DNA from: Bacteroidetes bacterium UBA1941
GTDB lineage: Bacteria > Bacteroidota > Bacteroidia > Chitinophagales > LD1
Reading direction: 5' to 3'
DNA: 64,000 nucleotides
NCBI GenBank assembly: GCA_002336805.1
Contig: DDEZ01000007.1
Coordinates: 197,489 to 261,488 of the forward strand
The position numbers and the translations under genes are program-made. Positions 1 through 8,072 of this stretch are shown one piece after another (position 1 is the stretch's first letter; every line of letters starts with the position of its first letter). The notes below the pieces were generated by a model. That model was not told the origin of the DNA. It saw only the letters and a program-made list of their open reading frames with translations, and ran no database searches.

Positions 1-1237
1 CGTTAGCCTTAGACGCAGGATCATCGCTATAAGTGGCTGCCATCGCGCCAAAGTCAGCGTGGAGAGAGTCGATAGCCGTGTATACGCTGTCTATCACTGC
101 CAGCTTAGCCTTCTGGTCAGCCTCAGACTGCACATTTGCAAAAGAGAATACGATCTCCTTTACCTTCACGGAGTCAGACATAGCCTTCTTGCTGGTGATC
201 TTTGCAAACTTGTACATACCATTCTCTACATATGGACCTATCACAGTCTTGACAGGCAGGTCAAACAGAGAGTCAGCTACAGGAGGAGCCTGAGGGTTAG
301 GCTGGCCCTTGATGCTGTAGAGGTCGTACAGCGGTGTCTCAGAGTAGAGTTTTACAAAGAGGGAGTCATCAGACTTGGTAGCACCCTTGGTAAAGTCTTC
401 CAGCTTGTCAGTCAGCGCCTTGAGAGCAGCTGCTGAGTCTACAGCAGATGGGATCACATCAAATGCAACATACTGGATCGTGCGAGACTCCTCTGTTGTT
501 TTAAACTTAGAGGGATTCTTGCTCAGGTACTCCTTCAGATCGCTGTCTGCGTACTTGATCTCATTATCATTCACCTCTGCGTATGGCAGCATCACGTAGC
601 GGAAATCAGCCGTCTTGTTGGTCTCCTCATAGTATTCCTCAGCCATCCACTTTGGCACATTGCCGATGCTCTTCATCAGCAGCGTATTGTACTTAGACTG
701 GAGCTGTGATTTTTTCACCTGCTTTACGAGGTTGTTCCAAAACTTCCTCTTCGCGCCCGGCTCCTGGCCTTTCTCATCTACATTCAGGTTTTTGATCCAG
801 CCATTGAGGCCAGCTACATCTACCGGATTATTGCCAAACAGCTGCTGGCGGATCACCGGGTGCAGGTTCTCTGTCATGGTGAGAGATACCATCTCGTCAT
901 CAGACACCACCACGCCGGTCTTGTCAGACACACGCTCCATTACGATGTCGTTCACCATCTCGTTCCATGTCTGCTGGTTCATATAGTTGCGCTGTACATC
1001 GTTCAGATTGATGTGGTTTTGCGCCTCTACATTCTTTATATTCTCAGACACCTCATTGCTATAGTCATTGTAGGCTATGGCTTGGCCGTCTACAGATCCT
1101 GCATCAGTACCCCTACCCGGGCGGAGTACGCTAAACTGGTCATTGACCGCTACACCGAGCAGGAAGAGTACAATACTCAATGCAATAATGCCTACGAGAA
1201 TGCCGGGACGTTTTCTTATCTCACCGATTACAGCCAT
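1..1237 (-). CDS. PpiD/SurA-like membrane-anchored peptidyl-prolyl isomerase (C-terminus outside window)
   Basis: I translated the minus strand from the ATG at 1237; the frame stays open to the window edge, giving about 412 residues of an incomplete protein. After a short cytoplasmic stretch there is one membrane segment (about residues 12-31), then a helical SurA_N-like chaperone region rich in Asn, Gln and Lys. Near the edge (about residues 350-412) a stretch ending in AATYSDDPASKA matches the start of a parvulin domain. This is the PpiD architecture: a periplasmic foldase anchored in the inner membrane that helps newly secreted outer-membrane proteins fold. It is the last gene of a minus-strand run from lptC; 142 bases separate it from the E1 gene. 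The family call is firm. The number of parvulin domains cannot be seen. Confidence 0.85.
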   Translation of the reverse strand, partial: MAVIGEIRKRPGILVGIIALSIVLFLLGVAVNDQFSVLRPGRGTDAGSVDGQAIAYNDYSNEVSENIKNVEAQNHINLNDVQRNYMNQQTWNEMVNDIVMERVSDKTGVVVSDDEMVSLTMTENLHPVIRQQLFGNNPVDVAGLNGWIKNLNVDEKGQEPGAKRKFWNNLVKQVKKSQLQSKYNTLLMKSIGNVPKWMAEEYYEETNKTADFRYVMLPYAEVNDNEIKYADSDLKEYLSKNPSKFKTTEESRTIQYVAFDVIPSAVDSAAALKALTDKLEDFTKGATKSDDSLFVKLYSETPLYDLYSIKGQPNPQAPPVADSLFDLPVKTVIGPYVENGMYKFAKITSKKAMSDSVKVKEIVFSFANVQSEADQKAKLAVIDSVYTAIDSLHADFGAMAATYSDDPASKAN

Positions 1238-1379
1238 ACTTATGAGTCTATTATGATTTTATTTAAAGGGAGCGCAAAATAAAGGATTTCGGCCAAAATA
1301 TGAAAATATCCACATTCCAGACAGAACTTTAGCCGCAAATGCCTGAAAAACAAGGTCAGCAGCATGTGCAAAGCTGCTA

Positions 1380-3359
1380 TTAATAGGCTGCCAGCTCAGC
1401 CAGTCTGGCCTTAAAGCGCTCTTTTGGCAGGAAATTACGCTCCAGAGACAGGGCAAAGGGCACTGGCGTATCCAGTGACGCCACCCGCATGACCGGTGCG
1501 TCCAGGCTGGTAAAGAGATGCTCCGAGATATAGGCAGCGATCTCGCCTCCTAGGCCGCCTACGAGCGTATCCTCGTGCAGTACGATGGCCTTGCCAGTCT
1601 TGCGCACGGTGGCCTCGATAGCATCCTTATCATATGGCAGCAGGGTACGCAGGTCTACTATGTCTGCAGAGATGCCTAGTTCTTTCACCGCCTGTCTGGC
1701 CCAGAGAACCCCCAGGCCATAGGTGATGATGCTTAGTTCATCACCCTCTGCCGCCAGTACAGCCTTGCCTATAGGCGTAGTGTAATAGCCATCGGGCACC
1801 TCGCACTCTATCTCCGCATTGCGGTAGAGGAACTTGTGCTCAAAGAACATGACCGGATTAGGATCATTGATCGCTTCGCAAAGTAATCCCTTTGCATCTA
1901 CCGGATTAGATGGATAGACCACTTTCAATCCCGGCACATGGGTGAACCAGGCCTCATTGCTCTGCGAGTGAAATGGGCCGGCACCTACACCCGCACCTGT
2001 AGGCATACGCACTACCACGTCAGCATTCTGCCCCCAGCGCCAGTAACTCTTTGCCAGGTTATTGACGATAGGATTGAAACCGGTACTGACGAAGTCTGCA
2101 AACTGCATTTCCACTACACTCTTCACCCCTTTCACGCTCAGGCCGAGAGCAGCGCTCAGCACTCCGCTCTCACAGATAGGTGTATTGCGCACACGATCCT
2201 TGCCAAATTGCTCCACAAAACCCTCTGTGATCTTAAATACACCACCATATTCTGCCACATCCTGCCCCATGATCACGAGGTCAGCGTGTTTCTCCATACT
2301 CTGGCGCAGGCCATCACTGACAGCATCTACCAGACGCTTGTTGGTTTTGCTGCCGGTGGCAGTTACCTCATCGTAGCTGTAGGCTTTGTAGACCTCATTC
2401 TCTTCCTTTGCAGTATCTGGCTGCACCTCGGGCTGTTTGTCTGCCGCGTCGAAGGCCGCGCGGACCTCTGCATCCATCTCCTCGCGGAGCATGAGCGGAT
2501 AGTCCGGAGACATGATGCCGTTTTCTATCAGCCAGTTCTCATAGTTTGCCACGGGATCTTTTTTCTCCCATATCTCAAAGAGCTCCTTAGGCACGTATTT
2601 CACACCACTGGCCTCTTCATGGCCGCGCATACGGAAGGTCATACACTCCAGCAGCACAGGGTGCGGATCCTCACGCATCTCTTCTGCTAGTTTGGCTATC
2701 GTATGATAGACCTCCAGTATATTATTGCCATCTATGGTCACGCCTTTGATGCCATAGCCTATGGCACGATCTGCCAGCTGCTTGCAGCGAAACTGCTCGT
2801 TAGTCGGCGTGGATAGGCCGTAGCCGTTATTCTCTATGAGGATAATGACCGGCAGGTCCCACACGGCAGCGATATTGCACGCCTCGTGAAAGTCACCCTC
2901 GCTCGTACCACCATCCCCGGTGAAAGCTACAGTGATCTTCTTCTCTTTCTTCAGCTTACTAGCCAGTGCGATACCATCTCCCAGGCAGAGCTGTGGACCC
3001 AGGTGAGAGATCATACCAACTATATGGTGCTCATTAGTACCAAAGTGAAAACTGCGCTCACGACCCTGCGAGAAGCCGTTCTCCTTGCCCTGAAACTGCT
3101 CGAAGAGCTGCTGCAGGTCGCAGTCGCGCGTGGTGAAAACGCCCAGATTGCGGTGCAGCGGGCAGATATATTCATCAGGCTGCAGTGCGGCGGTGACGCC
3201 TACTGAGATGGCCTCCTGGCCTATACCAGAGAACCACTTGCTCACCCGCCCCTGACGGAGCAGCTTCAGCATGCGCTCTTCTATCACGCGCGGTTTCAGG
3301 ATCCTTTTATAGAGATCTATCAGCTGCTGGTTGCTGAGGTCTTTTCTTTCAAAATTCAT
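1380..3359 (-). CDS. 2-oxoacid dehydrogenase E1, fused alpha and beta subunits
   Basis: Thiamine-diphosphate enzyme that decarboxylates a 2-oxoacid and passes the acyl group to lipoylated E2; the sequence fits the branched-chain or generic 2-oxoisovalerate type. 659 residues. The alpha part (about 1-330) carries the TPP/Mg motif beginning GDGGTSEGD at 148 and ending with NN at 177-178. The beta part (about 335-659) has the transketolase pyrimidine-binding domain (VIMGQDVAEYGG, EMQFADF) and the transketolase C-terminal domain. Such head-to-tail fusions are common in this phylum. I start at ATG 3359 (MNFERKDLSN); a nine-codon upstream extension to 3386 falls in a low-complexity spacer and is unlikely. 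The gene follows rpiB in the same direction. The exact substrate cannot be decided here because E2 is not in the window. Confidence 0.88.
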   Translation of the reverse strand: MNFERKDLSNQQLIDLYKRILKPRVIEERMLKLLRQGRVSKWFSGIGQEAISVGVTAALQPDEYICPLHRNLGVFTTRDCDLQQLFEQFQGKENGFSQGRERSFHFGTNEHHIVGMISHLGPQLCLGDGIALASKLKKEKKITVAFTGDGGTSEGDFHEACNIAAVWDLPVIILIENNGYGLSTPTNEQFRCKQLADRAIGYGIKGVTIDGNNILEVYHTIAKLAEEMREDPHPVLLECMTFRMRGHEEASGVKYVPKELFEIWEKKDPVANYENWLIENGIMSPDYPLMLREEMDAEVRAAFDAADKQPEVQPDTAKEENEVYKAYSYDEVTATGSKTNKRLVDAVSDGLRQSMEKHADLVIMGQDVAEYGGVFKITEGFVEQFGKDRVRNTPICESGVLSAALGLSVKGVKSVVEMQFADFVSTGFNPIVNNLAKSYWRWGQNADVVVRMPTGAGVGAGPFHSQSNEAWFTHVPGLKVVYPSNPVDAKGLLCEAINDPNPVMFFEHKFLYRNAEIECEVPDGYYTTPIGKAVLAAEGDELSIITYGLGVLWARQAVKELGISADIVDLRTLLPYDKDAIEATVRKTGKAIVLHEDTLVGGLGGEIAAYISEHLFTSLDAPVMRVASLDTPVPFALSLERNFLPKERFKARLAELAAY

Positions 3360-3362
3360 AAT

Positions 3363-3397
3363 AAATAGACTTGAGTATTGAGACAAGAGACTTGAGA
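3363..3397. repeat. degenerate 7-base tandem array (5 units)
   Basis: Between the rpiB stop and the E1 start. On the plus strand the units are AAATAGA, CTTGAGT, ATTGAGA, CAAGAGA, CTTGAGA, in perfect 7-base register. It is one of five such spacers in the window, each built from a different word. Confidence 0.6.
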
Positions 3398-3402
3398 TAA
3401 TA

Positions 3403-3831
3403 TCAGCAGGCTATCTTATCTACCCTGCGCTGATGGCGCCCACCTTCGAATGGTGTCTCGAGAAACACATCTACCATCTCCTTAGCCTCCTCTACGGTGA
3501 TAAAGCGGGCAGGCAGGCAGAGTATATTAGCATCATTGTGCTGGCGCGCCAGCTCTGCTATTTCCTTTTTCCAGGCTATGGCTGCGCGGATCTTTTCATG
3601 CTTATTGGCAGTGATGGCTACTCCATTGGCGCTGCCACAGATCAGTATGCCAAAGTGCGCCTTGCCAGACTCCACAGCACGCGCTACCGGATGTGCAAAA
3701 TCAGGGTAGTCTACAGACTCCTCAGAGAAGGCGCCGAGATCATCTACCTCATATCCTTTCTCCAGGAGGTAGACACGAAGTGTGGACTTGAGATCGTATC
3801 CTGCGTGGTCGCCACCGATAGCTATGAGCAT
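3403..3831 (-). CDS. rpiB: Ribose 5-phosphate isomerase B
   Basis: Interconverts ribulose 5-phosphate and ribose 5-phosphate in the non-oxidative pentose phosphate pathway; cytoplasmic. 142 residues, the usual length for RpiB/LacAB. The N-terminus MLIAIGGDHAGYDLK carries the family signature, and the catalytic cysteine lies in ICGSANG (Cys65). DYPDFAHPVA and the C-terminal GGRHQRRVDKI are also typical. A longer reading frame begins at 3915 but overlaps tatC, and its first 28 residues match nothing; ATG 3831 puts the conserved first strand at the start. It lies 52 bases after the tatC stop in the same direction. A possible promoter -7 element (TATTTTCG) sits at 3858-3865. Confidence 0.93.
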   Translation of the reverse strand: MLIAIGGDHAGYDLKSTLRVYLLEKGYEVDDLGAFSEESVDYPDFAHPVARAVESGKAHFGILICGSANGVAITANKHEKIRAAIAWKKEIAELARQHNDANILCLPARFITVEEAKEMVDVFLETPFEGGRHQRRVDKIAC

Positions 3832-3883
3832 AGTATATGATTTAGAGCGGAAAAATACGAAAATAGATGGGTGCCACAAGGCA

Positions 3884-4753
3884 TCAGATGATCTCTTTCT
3901 GACCCGGATTGACACGGGTGGCCACTATGATGCTGAGCTCAAAGAGGAAATAGATCGGTATGGCCACGATAGTCATGGTAAACATATCCGGAGATGGCGT
4001 GATGACAGCCGCCAGGATCAGGATCACGATCACAGCATGGCGCCGGTACTGCCGCATAAACTGGCCTGTAATGATGCCAAACTTGGCCAGGAAGAATATT
4101 ATCATAGGAAGCTCAAAGATCGCACCCGCGCCGAGCATCATCATGGTGATGAAGCTGATATAATTATCCAGCGAGAACATGTTATTGACCTGGCCGCTGA
4201 TCTGGTAGCCATAGGCAAAGTTCAATGAAAACGGCACGATAAGGAAGTAAGCAAAAGCTACACCGATAAAGAAAAAGATGGAGCTGAATACCACAATGCG
4301 GCCAGATTTGCGCGCCTCTGTCTCTGATAGTGCGGGGCGGATAAAGCGCCAGATCTCCCAGATGATATACGGGAATGAAAACACCACACCGAGTACGATA
4401 GATATCTGTATCTGCGTCATAAACTGGCCAAAAAGCTCAGTATTCATAAACTTGATATCCAATCCGTCAAAGCAGAGGCCCTTGTCGGGGCAGAGGAGGG
4501 GTGAAAACTTGCAAAGCAGGGGGCGGATCGAGTTGCTCAGGTGGCAGAGTACCCGGTAGGTCAGAAAGTCGCTTTTGACGGGACCGAATATGAGGCGGTC
4601 AAATACCCATGAGCTTTTGTACAGCATCACACAGGTCACCAATACTATCACGATGGCGGCCCTAAAGACATGCTGCCGCAGCGCATCGATGTGGTCAAAG
4701 AAACCCATCTCTGCGCCATCATTCACATTGTTATTGTTGCCAAAAAGGGCCAT
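3884..4753 (-). CDS. tatC: Sec-independent (twin-arginine) translocase subunit TatC
   Basis: Polytopic inner-membrane receptor of the Tat pathway, which exports folded proteins carrying twin-arginine signal peptides. 289 residues with six hydrophobic segments. The N-terminal FFDHIDALRQHVFRA and the later FSFPYIIWEIWRFIRPAL are hallmark TatC segments. The first periplasmic loop is long and has four cysteines (LCHL, LCKF, LLCPDK, LCFDG) in about 30 residues; Bacteroidota TatC proteins often have an extended loop here. No tatA or tatB lies in the window. A candidate Tat substrate, the GH125 enzyme with a DRRSFI leader, is encoded at 58690-60114. The gene lies between lptC and rpiB on the minus strand. 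Confidence 0.95.
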   Translation of the reverse strand: MALFGNNNNVNDGAEMGFFDHIDALRQHVFRAAIVIVLVTCVMLYKSSWVFDRLIFGPVKSDFLTYRVLCHLSNSIRPLLCKFSPLLCPDKGLCFDGLDIKFMNTELFGQFMTQIQISIVLGVVFSFPYIIWEIWRFIRPALSETEARKSGRIVVFSSIFFFIGVAFAYFLIVPFSLNFAYGYQISGQVNNMFSLDNYISFITMMMLGAGAIFELPMIIFFLAKFGIITGQFMRQYRRHAVIVILILAAVITPSPDMFTMTIVAIPIYFLFELSIIVATRVNPGQKEII

Positions 4754-4862
4754 ATATCAATCCAGTACCTGTCTGCTGATGAAAACCGGCGCAAAATAGG
4801 TAAAGTCGGTCACACTAGGATAGTTTAACACCGTTTAGGACGGCTCAGGTATCCGGATATTG

Positions 4863-5414
4863 CTATTCCTTTTCGGTTTTCACCTTTACCTTGCCTGTGA
4901 TCTTCTTGATCACGTAGTCAGAGAAGTCTTCATTGGCCTCCATCCCATTGCCATATATGATCTCCTCCTGAGTGGTGATCTTTACAAATGCATTGGAGTA
5001 GAGGACCTTCTTCTGCTCGTCCCAGATCAGCTCCTCGGTATTGAGCTTTTCACCTTTAGCATTGATCACTTCCACGTTTTTGCGCGCAGTCATGATGCTG
5101 GAGCTCTCTACCGCAGAGGCATAGTCTGCCACCATAGTGGTAGACACCTGCCCATCTACAGAGTAGAATGACACCTTGATACCATCAGAAAACTCCATGT
5201 AGGGCCTGTCTGTATTAAATCGCGTCAGGGTCTTCGCCTCCGCCTTGATCTTGGTCTTGCCGTGGTCTGAGTAGCGGATCGTCACATTCTTGCCTTGCTC
5301 TATCTGGGTATTGGCACGGGCTGTGACCAGCTTGGCCTCCTCCATATCATTTTTGCAGCCGGTGAGGACGGCAGCGAAGATCAGGGCAGCTATCAGACTA
5401 CGGACATGGGACAT
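4863..5414 (-). CDS. lptC: LPS export ABC transporter periplasmic protein LptC
   Basis: 183 residues. A short hydrophobic leader ends in the lipobox-like LTGC, so this homologue is probably a lipoprotein instead of a single-pass anchor. The rest is the LptC/OstA beta-jellyroll: RARGxx-like repeats, RPYMEFSDGIKVSFYS, the alternation of D/N-G turns, and KEADFSDYVIKKITGKV near the C-terminus in the form NEDFSDYVIKKITGKV. LptC receives lipopolysaccharide from the LptBFG transporter and hands it to the periplasmic bridge. ATG 5414 is preferred over ATG 5423 because a TACTTTTG -7-like box ends six bases before it. A 109-base gap separates it from tatC; the MFS gene diverges on the other side. Confidence 0.82.
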   Translation of the reverse strand: MSHVRSLIAALIFAAVLTGCKNDMEEAKLVTARANTQIEQGKNVTIRYSDHGKTKIKAEAKTLTRFNTDRPYMEFSDGIKVSFYSVDGQVSTTMVADYASAVESSSIMTARKNVEVINAKGEKLNTEELIWDEQKKVLYSNAFVKITTQEEIIYGNGMEANEDFSDYVIKKITGKVKVKTEKE

Positions 5415-5420
5415 AGCGGC

Positions 5421-5428
5421 CAAAAGTA
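5421..5428 (-). promoter_or_regulatory. TAnnTTTG promoter -7 box of lptC, nearly leaderless
   Basis: The minus strand reads TACTTTTG, which fits the Bacteroidota -7 consensus. It ends six bases before ATG 5414, so transcription would begin at or next to the start codon. No clear -33 TTTG at the ideal distance. Confidence 0.35.
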
Positions 5429-5510
5429 TAAAATCGTTTCCGCTCAGCGCATGGAGGTGACGGGTTTTGGGATTTATTGTCAGCCCGCTATGGCATGGAG
5501 AGGGATATTA

Positions 5511-5518
5511 TAGATTTG
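5511..5518 (+). promoter_or_regulatory. TAnnTTTG promoter -7 box of the MFS gene, nearly leaderless
   Basis: TAGATTTG matches the consensus and is followed by five bases and then the GTG start at 5524. The same box-to-start spacing occurs at several other genes here. No good -33 element is visible. Confidence 0.35.
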
Positions 5519-5523
5519 TCACA

Positions 5524-6804
5524 GTGAAAAACAAGCGTGCCATATACCTGCTACTGCTGGCCAACTCGATCTCGGGTATATCTCAGGGTATATCCATGCT
5601 CGCTATCCCGTGGTACTTTATATCTGTAGCGCATGACGAGGGGCTATTCAGCCAGATATACTTTGCGGTGACCAGCATATCACTCATCTGGGGCGTCTAT
5701 GCCGGCACCCTGGTAGACCGCTATGACCGCCGGCGTATATTTCTGGCTATCAATGTAGCAGGTATGCTCATGCTAGGCATAGCCAGCCTCACAGGATACA
5801 TACAGGGTGCTACACCGTGGCCACTGGTGGCGCTGGTATTTGCTACTACAGTTTTTATTTACAATATCCACTTCCCTACTCTATATGGATTTGCTCAGGA
5901 GATCACAGCCCGGGAGGACTATGGCCGTGTGACCTCCCAGCTGGAGGTGCAGGGACAGCTCACCTGGACCATATCCGGTGGCCTCGGCGCACTGCTGCTG
6001 AATGGAGTGCCTGGGCACTTTAATTTCTTTGGCGCCGATGTCATCGTGCCTTTTACCATCCGGCCACTCAGCATCTATGAGGTGTTTAGTATAGACGCTG
6101 TCACCTATATATTGGCGTTTATCATCATCTGGCAGATCAGGTCCATGCCTATGGCCGACCGCACTGTAGATACCGATCCGCTCATCACGCGCATCCGCAC
6201 CGGCATGTCGTACCTCAAAAAGCACCCGATCATTTTCCTTTTTGGCAATACATCGCTATTCATATTCCTCACCATCATTGTGCACAGCACACTGGTCAAT
6301 CCGATATACGTAGACCACTTCCTACATCACGGTGGCGATGTCTACGCGCTGTCAGATATGGTCTTCTCCATGGGGGCTTTGCTCGCCGGCTTTGTCACTA
6401 CCAGGCTCTTTGGCCAGCGGCGCATCATATCCGGGCTGGCCGGATTGTCCCTGATAGCAGGTATGATGTACTTTGTACATGTGTATAATAGTGTGCTGGC
6501 CTGGTACTACCTCTGCTATTTTGTGATCGGCTTTAGCAATGCCGCTGCTCGTGTGCTGCGGGTCACATTCCTTTTCTCCCACATCCCAAACTCAGTGATA
6601 GGCCGCACCAATAGTGTTTTCTTTGTGATCAATGTAGCGATGCGCCTCATGCTCACAGGACTATTTGCATTGCCACTGTTTCATCAGGGTATCAATATCA
6701 TCTACGCCAATGCGGTGTTGGGCGGCATCTGTATTACCGGCGGCATCCTGATCTGGCTGCAAAAGGACGATCTGGAGAAGCTCCATGAGACGCATAATGA
6801 ATAA
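5524..6804 (+). CDS. MFS family transporter
   Basis: 426 residues with about twelve hydrophobic segments, so an inner-membrane secondary transporter. The loop after helix 2 reads GTLVDRYDRRRIFLA, the family motif A, and a weaker counterpart follows helix 8 (TTRLFGQRRIISG). The overall pattern resembles MFS_3/drug-efflux-like members, but the substrate is not evident. I chose GTG 5524, giving MKNKRAIYLLLLANSISG; an in-frame ATG at 5467 would add 19 residues of atypical sequence that overlap the promoter-like box. The gene diverges from lptC and is not obviously co-transcribed with it. Function is uncertain beyond transport. Confidence 0.85.
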   Translation: MKNKRAIYLLLLANSISGISQGISMLAIPWYFISVAHDEGLFSQIYFAVTSISLIWGVYAGTLVDRYDRRRIFLAINVAGMLMLGIASLTGYIQGATPWPLVALVFATTVFIYNIHFPTLYGFAQEITAREDYGRVTSQLEVQGQLTWTISGGLGALLLNGVPGHFNFFGADVIVPFTIRPLSIYEVFSIDAVTYILAFIIIWQIRSMPMADRTVDTDPLITRIRTGMSYLKKHPIIFLFGNTSLFIFLTIIVHSTLVNPIYVDHFLHHGGDVYALSDMVFSMGALLAGFVTTRLFGQRRIISGLAGLSLIAGMMYFVHVYNSVLAWYYLCYFVIGFSNAAARVLRVTFLFSHIPNSVIGRTNSVFFVINVAMRLMLTGLFALPLFHQGINIIYANAVLGGICITGGILIWLQKDDLEKLHETHNE

Positions 6805-6867
6805 CAGTCATCCAATTTCATCAGATATTTTCCGTCTTTAGCATAAGATTTGCATACACATATTGAC

Positions 6868-7287
6868 ATGAAAAACTTCATCCTCAAGCTATTTATCAAT
6901 TCGATCTCGGTGTTCGTATTAGCCAAATATATACTCACCGGCGGTGTACATGTAGAGAGCTTTGGCTATGCCGTGATCGTGGCACTGGTACTGGCGTTGC
7001 TCAATGCTTCCGTGAAACCTTTGCTCGTCCTCTTCACCCTGCCGGTCACCATCCTGACCCTCGGCATCTTTATCCTGATCATCAATACAGCCATGATACA
7101 GCTGGCTGCCTACCTGGTACCCAATGGAGGGTTTAGGGTTGATGGCTGGTGGTGGGCTTTCTTCTTCAGTATATTATTATCATTTCTTAACAGCCTCTTG
7201 GAACGATTTGTGCGTAGCACCACTCAGCCATCTGCGCCGGATAATGGAGTGCAGGTGTTCGACAAGGATGGCAACAGGATAGCATAA
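6868..7287 (+). CDS. Phage holin family 4-like small membrane protein (YvlD type)
   Basis: 139 residues, four hydrophobic segments. The pattern is that of the chromosomal YvlD/phage-holin superfamily IV proteins: NASVKPLLVLFTLPVTILTLGIF, here visible as KPLLVLFTLPVTILTLG, followed by INTAMIQLAAYLVP and a Gly/Trp-rich turn before the last helix. Members are widespread inner-membrane proteins; despite the name, most are not lysis proteins and their role is unknown. ATG 6868 (MKNFILKLF) is preferred to 6850 because it begins right at the first helix. No phage genes lie nearby. It sits between the MFS gene and a lipoprotein gene, all on the plus strand. Confidence 0.82.
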   Translation: MKNFILKLFINSISVFVLAKYILTGGVHVESFGYAVIVALVLALLNASVKPLLVLFTLPVTILTLGIFILIINTAMIQLAAYLVPNGGFRVDGWWWAFFFSILLSFLNSLLERFVRSTTQPSAPDNGVQVFDKDGNRIA

Positions 7288-7364
7288 TGCAGAGTATTAA
7301 ACTCTCCTAAAATTTTCCTGTCCTATAGAAATAAGAGCATCTTGGCCACGTTTAAACAAAAACA

Positions 7365-7904
7365 ATGACTACAATGAAATATATCCTGATGGCAGCCGTA
7401 GCCATGCTCACCATGAGCAGCTGCAAAAACCTGGTACCCTACTCAGACTCAGTCAAGACCAAATACAATCTGAATGACGATCAGCTGAAGCACATCCAGT
7501 TTTATGTATCAGATCCTATCGTGCTGCAGCACAAGGTGACAGACGGCACCAGCACGCAGGTGGCAGACGGCAAGATCAAGATCATAAATGGTGAAAAAGT
7601 AGAGGAGATCATCATCCGCAGCGGCACACCGGGCGTGCTGGTCAGAAATGATGATGGCAAGTTTGAGGTCAGCTTTGAGAAAGGCGACGACCATTACCTC
7701 CGCTTTGGCTCTAATCCTAGCCGCTACAACTCTTATGTACTCCTGGCCAGTGACTGGAAAGGTAAAATAGGTACGGTAACCTATGCTGGCAATAAGTACT
7801 ACACATCTCCAGAGAGTGCAGATGCCATCCTCCTCATAGATATCCGCAAGATAGCCAACTACCAGAAAGACGAGCGCGTAGCCAAAGGCCGCAAGGTAAA
7901 TTGA
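7365..7904 (+). CDS. Hypothetical lipoprotein
   Basis: 179 residues. The N-terminus MKYILMAAVAMLTMSSCKN, from the second Met at 7374, is a lipoprotein signal with the lipobox SSC. The mature part is predicted all-beta, with repeated DGK/NGEK turns, and ends in a basic tail. I recognise no named family. It is followed directly by an intrinsic terminator at 7929-7964. The first Met at 7365 is equally possible. Likely located in the periplasm or outer membrane; no function can be assigned. Confidence 0.7.
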   Translation: MTTMKYILMAAVAMLTMSSCKNLVPYSDSVKTKYNLNDDQLKHIQFYVSDPIVLQHKVTDGTSTQVADGKIKIINGEKVEEIIIRSGTPGVLVRNDDGKFEVSFEKGDDHYLRFGSNPSRYNSYVLLASDWKGKIGTVTYAGNKYYTSPESADAILLIDIRKIANYQKDERVAKGRKVN

Positions 7905-7928
7905 TAAAATACGACTGCACAGCATACT

Positions 7929-7964
7929 ATCCCGCTTTATACCATCTAAAGCGGGATTTTTATT
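7929..7964 (+). terminator. Intrinsic terminator after the lipoprotein gene
   Basis: An 11-base perfect stem (ATCCCGCTTTA / TAAAGCGGGAT) with a seven-base loop is followed by TTTTTATTT. It lies 25 bases after the stop codon. Confidence 0.85.
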
Positions 7965-8016
7965 TGGAACGTTTTGGAAAAAACGGCATAAATTTCTAAT
8001 ATCCACATTAGAAAAC

Positions 8017-8047
8017 ATTGCCCTTGGTTTATGTTTTGCTATTTTGG
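8017..8047 (+). promoter_or_regulatory. Candidate Bacteroidota-type promoter of rnc
   Basis: ATTG at 8017-8020, 19 bases, then TATTTTGG at 8040-8047. This approximates TTTG-N19-TAnnTTTG. The predicted start is about 20 bases before the rnc ATG. Confidence 0.35.
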
Positions 8048-8072
8048 TATCTGATGACTCAATAGAGTGCTT

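Noticed and set aside
1..1282. Several plus-strand frames of 60-140 codons at the left end
   Set aside because: The minus strand carries a continuous PpiD-like frame through the same bases with clear domain sequence; the plus-strand frames are shadows.
1938..2690. 250-codon plus-strand frame inside the E1 gene
   Set aside because: Antisense to the thiamine-binding and beta-subunit region; His- and Leu-rich shadow without any motif.
3363..3397. The tandem arrays considered as CRISPR or VNTR loci
   Set aside because: Units are 7-8 bases, degenerate, with no spacers and no cas genes; VNTRs would have identical units.
6868..7287. Prophage holin
   Set aside because: No phage genes around it; the sequence fits the chromosomal YvlD-like family.
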